Origin: Streptomyces sp. PCS3-D2
Lineage (GTDB): Bacteria > Actinomycetota > Actinomycetes > Streptomycetales > Streptomycetaceae
DNA: 64,000 nucleotides
Reading direction: 5' to 3'
Assembly (NCBI RefSeq): GCF_000612545.2
Contig: NZ_CP097800.1
Span: 4,786,501 to 4,850,500, forward strand
Shown here: piece by piece, positions 61,518 through 64,000 of the stretch
How the letters are laid out: the number at the start of each line of letters is the position of its first letter
Position numbering within the stretch: the first letter of the stretch is position 1
Notes under the pieces: generated by a model
What the model saw: only the letters and a program-made list of their open reading frames with translations
Told to the model about the DNA's origin: nothing
Databases searched by the model: none
Position numbers and translations under genes: made by a program

Positions 61518-61555
61518 CGCGGAGCGGACCGCATATCGCGGAGCGGACCGCACAT
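61518..61555. repeat. CGCGGAGCGGACCGCA direct repeat between orn and adpA
   Basis: Two copies of GCGGAGCGGACCGCA occur back to back in the spacer between the adpA 3' end and the orn start. They include small inverted repeats. Function is unknown. Confidence 0.45.
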
Positions 61556-61559
61556 GCGG

Positions 61560-61595
61560 AAGGTCCCCCATCGGCGGTGACCGATGGGGGACCTT
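61560..61595 (-). terminator. adpA terminator
   Basis: A perfect 15-base-pair stem (arms AAGGTCCCCCATCGG and its complement) with a six-base loop lies 24 bases downstream of the adpA stop on the minus strand, between adpA and orn. Confidence 0.85.
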
Positions 61596-61618
61596 CGCCG
61601 TCGTACCCGTCGTGGGGG

Positions 61619-62791
61619 TTACGCGTGTTCCCGCAGGACCCGGTTCGGGGCGTACAGCTCCGTCACCGTGGAACCCGTCGCGGCCAGGGCAGCCGCCGCC
61701 CGGTGGGGCTGCGGGGTGCGCTGGTGCGGCACCGGTCCCGTGGAGATCTCCGCCACCTGCGCGACGTCGGCCTGCGGCCGGCGTGCCCGGTAGGCGGAGC
61801 GGTACGCAGCCGGGGAGGACCCCAGCTGCCGCCGGAAGTGCCCGCGCAGGGCGACCGGCGAGCGGAACCCGCAGCGTCCGGCGACCTCGTCGACCGAGTA
61901 GTCGGAGGTCTCCAGCAGCCGCTGGGCCTGGAGCACCCGCTGGGTGATCAACCACTGGAGCGGCGCGCTGCCGGTGAGCGAGCGGAACCGCCGGTCGAAG
62001 GTGCGCCTGCTCATGTAGGCGCGGGCGGCGAGGGTCTCCACGTCGAACTGCTCGTGGAGGTGTTCCAGTGCCCAGGCGACGACCTCGGCCAGCGGGTCGG
62101 CGCCGATCTCCTCCGGAAGCGACCGGTCGAGGTAGCGCTCCTGCCCGCCGGTGCGACGCGGCGGCACGACGAGCCTGCGGGCCAGGGCCCCGGCCGCCTC
62201 GCTGCCGTGGTCGGTGCGCACGATGTGCAGGCAGAGGTCGATTCCGGCCGCCGTGCCCGCGGACGTGAGCACGTCGCCGTCGTCGACGAAGAGTTCGCGC
62301 GGATCGACGTGCACGGACGGGTAGCGCTTGGCCAGCGTCGGCGCGTACATCCAGTGCGTCGTCGCGGGCCGGCCGTCCAGCAGACCGGCGGCCGCGAGCA
62401 CGAAGGCCCCGGTGCACAGTCCGACGATCCGGGCCCCTTCCTCGTGCGCCAGACGCAGGGCGTCGAGCGCCTCCGGAGGCGGCGGTGAAGTGATGGAGCG
62501 CCAGGCGGGAACGACGACGGTGCCTGCCCGGGCGATCGCCTCCAACCCGTACGGCGCGGTCAGTTCGAGTCCGCCGGTGGTCCTGAGCGGACCGTCCTCA
62601 CCGGCGCACACGAGCAGTCGGTAGCGTGGAACTCCCGCGTCCTGCCGGTCAATGCCGAACACGGATAGTGGAATGGAACTCTCGAAGATCGGTCCGCCGC
62701 TGAAGAGCAGCACCGCGACGATCTCCCTGCGGCGACGCCCCGCGAGCTTCCTGCCGGCGTCCGCGACGACGGCGGTGGAATCCTGGCTCAT
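61619..62791 (-). CDS. adpA: AdpA, AraC-family developmental regulator
   Basis: The 390-residue protein has an N-terminal DJ-1/PfpI-like dimerisation domain ([39 protein letters not shown], about 25-200) and a C-terminal AraC DNA-binding domain with two helix-turn-helices ([21 protein letters not shown] and [25 protein letters not shown]). Its position next to orn and the ceb locus is that of Streptomyces adpA, the pleiotropic activator of sporulation and secondary metabolism. Unlike almost all known adpA genes it contains no TTA codon (no TAA trinucleotide on the plus strand from 61622 to 62791). In the linker, Leu225 ([11 protein letters not shown]) is CTT. bldA-dependent translation is therefore not expected. 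Confidence 0.92.
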   Translation of the reverse strand: MSQDSTAVVADAGRKLAGRRRREIVAVLLFSGGPIFESSIPLSVFGIDRQDAGVPRYRLLVCAGEDGPLRTTGGLELTAPYGLEAIARAGTVVVPAWRSITSPPPPEALDALRLAHEEGARIVGLCTGAFVLAAAGLLDGRPATTHWMYAPTLAKRYPSVHVDPRELFVDDGDVLTSAGTAAGIDLCLHIVRTDHGSEAAGALARRLVVPPRRTGGQERYLDRSLPEEIGADPLAEVVAWALEHLHEQFDVETLAARAYMSRRTFDRRFRSLTGSAPLQWLITQRVLQAQRLLETSDYSVDEVAGRCGFRSPVALRGHFRRQLGSSPAAYRSAYRARRPQADVAQVAEISTGPVPHQRTPQPHRAAAALAATGSTVTELYAPNRVLREHA

Positions 62792-63167
62792 GGCGCTAAG
62801 CCCCCCTTGGGTGTCGCGACTCCTTGGTCTGGTCGCACCTGCACGTTTCCCCTCGGCCTTGCACGTGGATCCCCCGCCGTAAATACATGATCGAATCTAC
62901 TGCGTCCCGTGGTGTCGGCGTGACAAGTTCAGCACGCAGCGCTATGTCGACTTCTCAACTTGGCGAAAAGCATTCGATCAGGAAGGGTTCCACTCCGCTA
63001 CCCGGGTGGGAAGCGCACATCAGGGCTGTGGCCAGTACCAGTAGGGCCAAATCGTCCCCTGAGGAATGTCGTCGCTGGTGGTAAGCGCGTCGACGGGACA
63101 TTCCGGCAAGGAGGGCACCCTGCCGGGAAGTTGGCTGAAAACGTGCGGGTGTGGGTGTGCGAATGAG
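62792..63167. other. adpA upstream region (376 bp)
   Basis: This non-coding stretch is less GC-rich than its surroundings and would hold the adpA promoter and regulatory sites (AdpA autoregulation, BldD and butyrolactone-receptor sites in other species). No perfect consensus for any of these was found by eye. It also contains the 3' end context of the next minus-strand gene. Confidence 0.5.
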
Positions 63168-63593
63168 TCAGTCATGCGGGGACGGCGAGTCGGAGGCCCG
63201 GCAGCCCCGGCGGCCCGCGGGCCCGCCGCGCGAGTGCCGTCGGCGGTGCGCCGACGGAGGGTGCCCCTCCGCCCGGACGCGGGCCGCGTTCCGCTCCGAG
63301 TGTCGCAGCAGGACCAGGCAGGCGGCCGTGACGACGAGCAGGCCGAGGGTGGCGACCGCCGCCCCGCCGAAGGAGGTTCCGTAGACGACGAGGACCACCG
63401 GGACGAGCAGGCAGCTGAAGACCGCCCAGCGCACCACGTCACCCGCGGGGTCGTCATGGGGGTGCCCGGAGGGCCGCACGGACGGGTGAAGCGGCCGTCG
63501 GGGAGGGCCGGCGAGGTGCGGGCCCGGGTCGGGGAAGCGGGCGGACTGGGTCGGCTGAGCGGGCTGGTCGGGGTGAACCGGATGGCCGGACAC
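63168..63593 (-). CDS. Small integral membrane protein (141 aa)
   Basis: The GTG at 63593 has GGGAG at six bases, so it is chosen over the longer frame. The 141-residue protein has a His/Pro/Gln-rich N-terminus of about 55 residues, two transmembrane helices (WAVFSCLLVPVVLVVYG and AAVATLGLLVVTAACLVLL), and an Arg/His-rich C-terminus. No family is recognised. It is transcribed towards adpA. Confidence 0.65.
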   Translation of the reverse strand: MSGHPVHPDQPAQPTQSARFPDPGPHLAGPPRRPLHPSVRPSGHPHDDPAGDVVRWAVFSCLLVPVVLVVYGTSFGGAAVATLGLLVVTAACLVLLRHSERNAARVRAEGHPPSAHRRRHSRGGPAGRRGCRASDSPSPHD

Positions 63594-63915
63594 GGCGTAC
63601 TCCCTGCGGGCTCTTCCTGGACGGTCGGACGCATGTCCAACGTCGCCCGGAGGGGCTCGGTCACTGCGCGCACGGGTGGCAACGCGCCGTCTCGTCACTG
63701 GCTGTAGGGGACAGCGGACATTGCCAAGGCGCGCTCGCTCCGGCATGCTCCCTGGGACGCTCTCCAAGTGCGGCAAGCCCTGGGCAGGACAGGAGTGTCG
63801 CCGTACCCTGGTGGGTATGGGCTTGGGAAGATGCTTCCCGGACAGAGCTCCGTCACACTGCGTCGCCGATTTCGCCCCTGTTGCTTCCTCCAAGGACCTC
63901 TTCGCCGAGACACCC
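63594..63915. other. 322-bp divergent intergenic region
   Basis: No gene is assigned here. A TACCCT -10-like element near 63804 precedes a possible earlier in-frame ATG (63817) of the downstream gene. Confidence 0.4.
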
Positions 63916-64000
63916 ATGGCCGGTCACGAACTCCCCGAACCCGCGGACCGCAAGCGCAAACGGCTCGCCGACCCCGCGTCGGCCGCCGAGCTGCGTGCGG
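63916..64000 (+). CDS. Probable universal stress protein, N-terminus (cut by edge)
   Basis: Only 28 codons are visible (MAGHELPEPADRKRKRL and the following Ala-rich stretch) before the right edge. This beginning resembles the N-terminus of a Streptomyces universal stress protein (UspA-like) recalled from annotation, but the conserved ATP-binding core is not in the window. An in-frame ATG at 63817 would add 33 residues; the start at 63916 fits the recalled family better. Treat the function as tentative. Confidence 0.45.
   Translation, partial: MAGHELPEPADRKRKRLADPASAAELRA

Noticed and set aside
62961-62970. AdpA-binding-like TTGGCGAAAA upstream of adpA
   Set aside because: It misses a key position of the AdpA consensus (TGGCSNGWWY), so it was not listed as a site.
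62824-63084. Short plus-strand open frames upstream of adpA
   Set aside because: No ribosome binding site, atypical codon use and no recognisable product; the stretch is better read as the adpA regulatory region.

Overview
The window is a high-GC actinobacterial chromosome segment, almost certainly from Streptomyces. The evidence is third-codon GC bias, frequent GTG starts, ATGA/GTGA gene overlaps, leaderless-looking promoters, and a gene set typical of the genus: the cebR-cebEFG-bglC cellobiose locus next to tRNA-His, orn and adpA, a cdgA-type PAS-GGDEF-EAL protein, paired XRE/DUF397 genes, and class E and F sortases. The order resembles the S. coelicolor core region around adpA (from memory, not searched). 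No integrase, transposase, phage gene or CRISPR array was seen.

Layout. 0-12.5 kb holds housekeeping and envelope genes: a DUF1707-like fragment, a DUF445 membrane protein, a truncated AbiEi remnant, a GNAT enzyme, a SEC-C protein, a class E sortase, DUF6412, a YidC paralogue, an FAH-family hydrolase, a divergent sugar oxidoreductase/ROK regulator pair, and an LAHTG-tailed surface protein that is a candidate class E sortase substrate. 11.7-20.3 kb is a phosphonate (probably 2-aminoethylphosphonate) uptake and catabolism locus: a GntR/UTRA regulator, a FAD oxidoreductase, a phosphonatase-like HAD hydrolase, an ABC transporter and an alkaline-phosphatase-superfamily enzyme, tied together by a repeated operator-like motif. 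20.4-22.8 kb holds a NagD-like phosphatase and a class F sortase pair.

Three tRNA-Lys(CUU) genes of identical sequence lie at 22.7, 29.2 and 39.2 kb on alternating strands. Between them are a cell-wall CHAP/NlpC-like protein with an SPFH partner, a chitin-active LPMO and a GH18 chitinase (both with DasR-type boxes), an acyl-CoA ligase, an IclR regulator, an LLM flavoenzyme, an XRE/DUF397 pair, an ALF-repeat protein, the PAS-GGDEF-EAL protein and an M6 protease.

39.3-54.8 kb holds a MarR/FMN-reductase pair with repeated operators; a tightly overlapping three-gene unit of a RecB/Cas4-like nuclease, an unrecognised 529-residue protein and an SF1 helicase (the best candidate for an uncharacterised nucleic-acid system); a TPR regulator; methyltransferase-like proteins; a two-component system; DUF5993-DsbB; and an F420/NADP oxidoreductase. 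54.9-64 kb holds bglC-cebGFE, cebR, tRNA-His, orn, an adpA that lacks the usual TTA codon, a small membrane protein and the start of a probable universal stress protein.

The organism appears equipped to attack chitin and cello-oligosaccharides, scavenge phosphonate, decorate its wall through sortases, and control development through AdpA and c-di-GMP.
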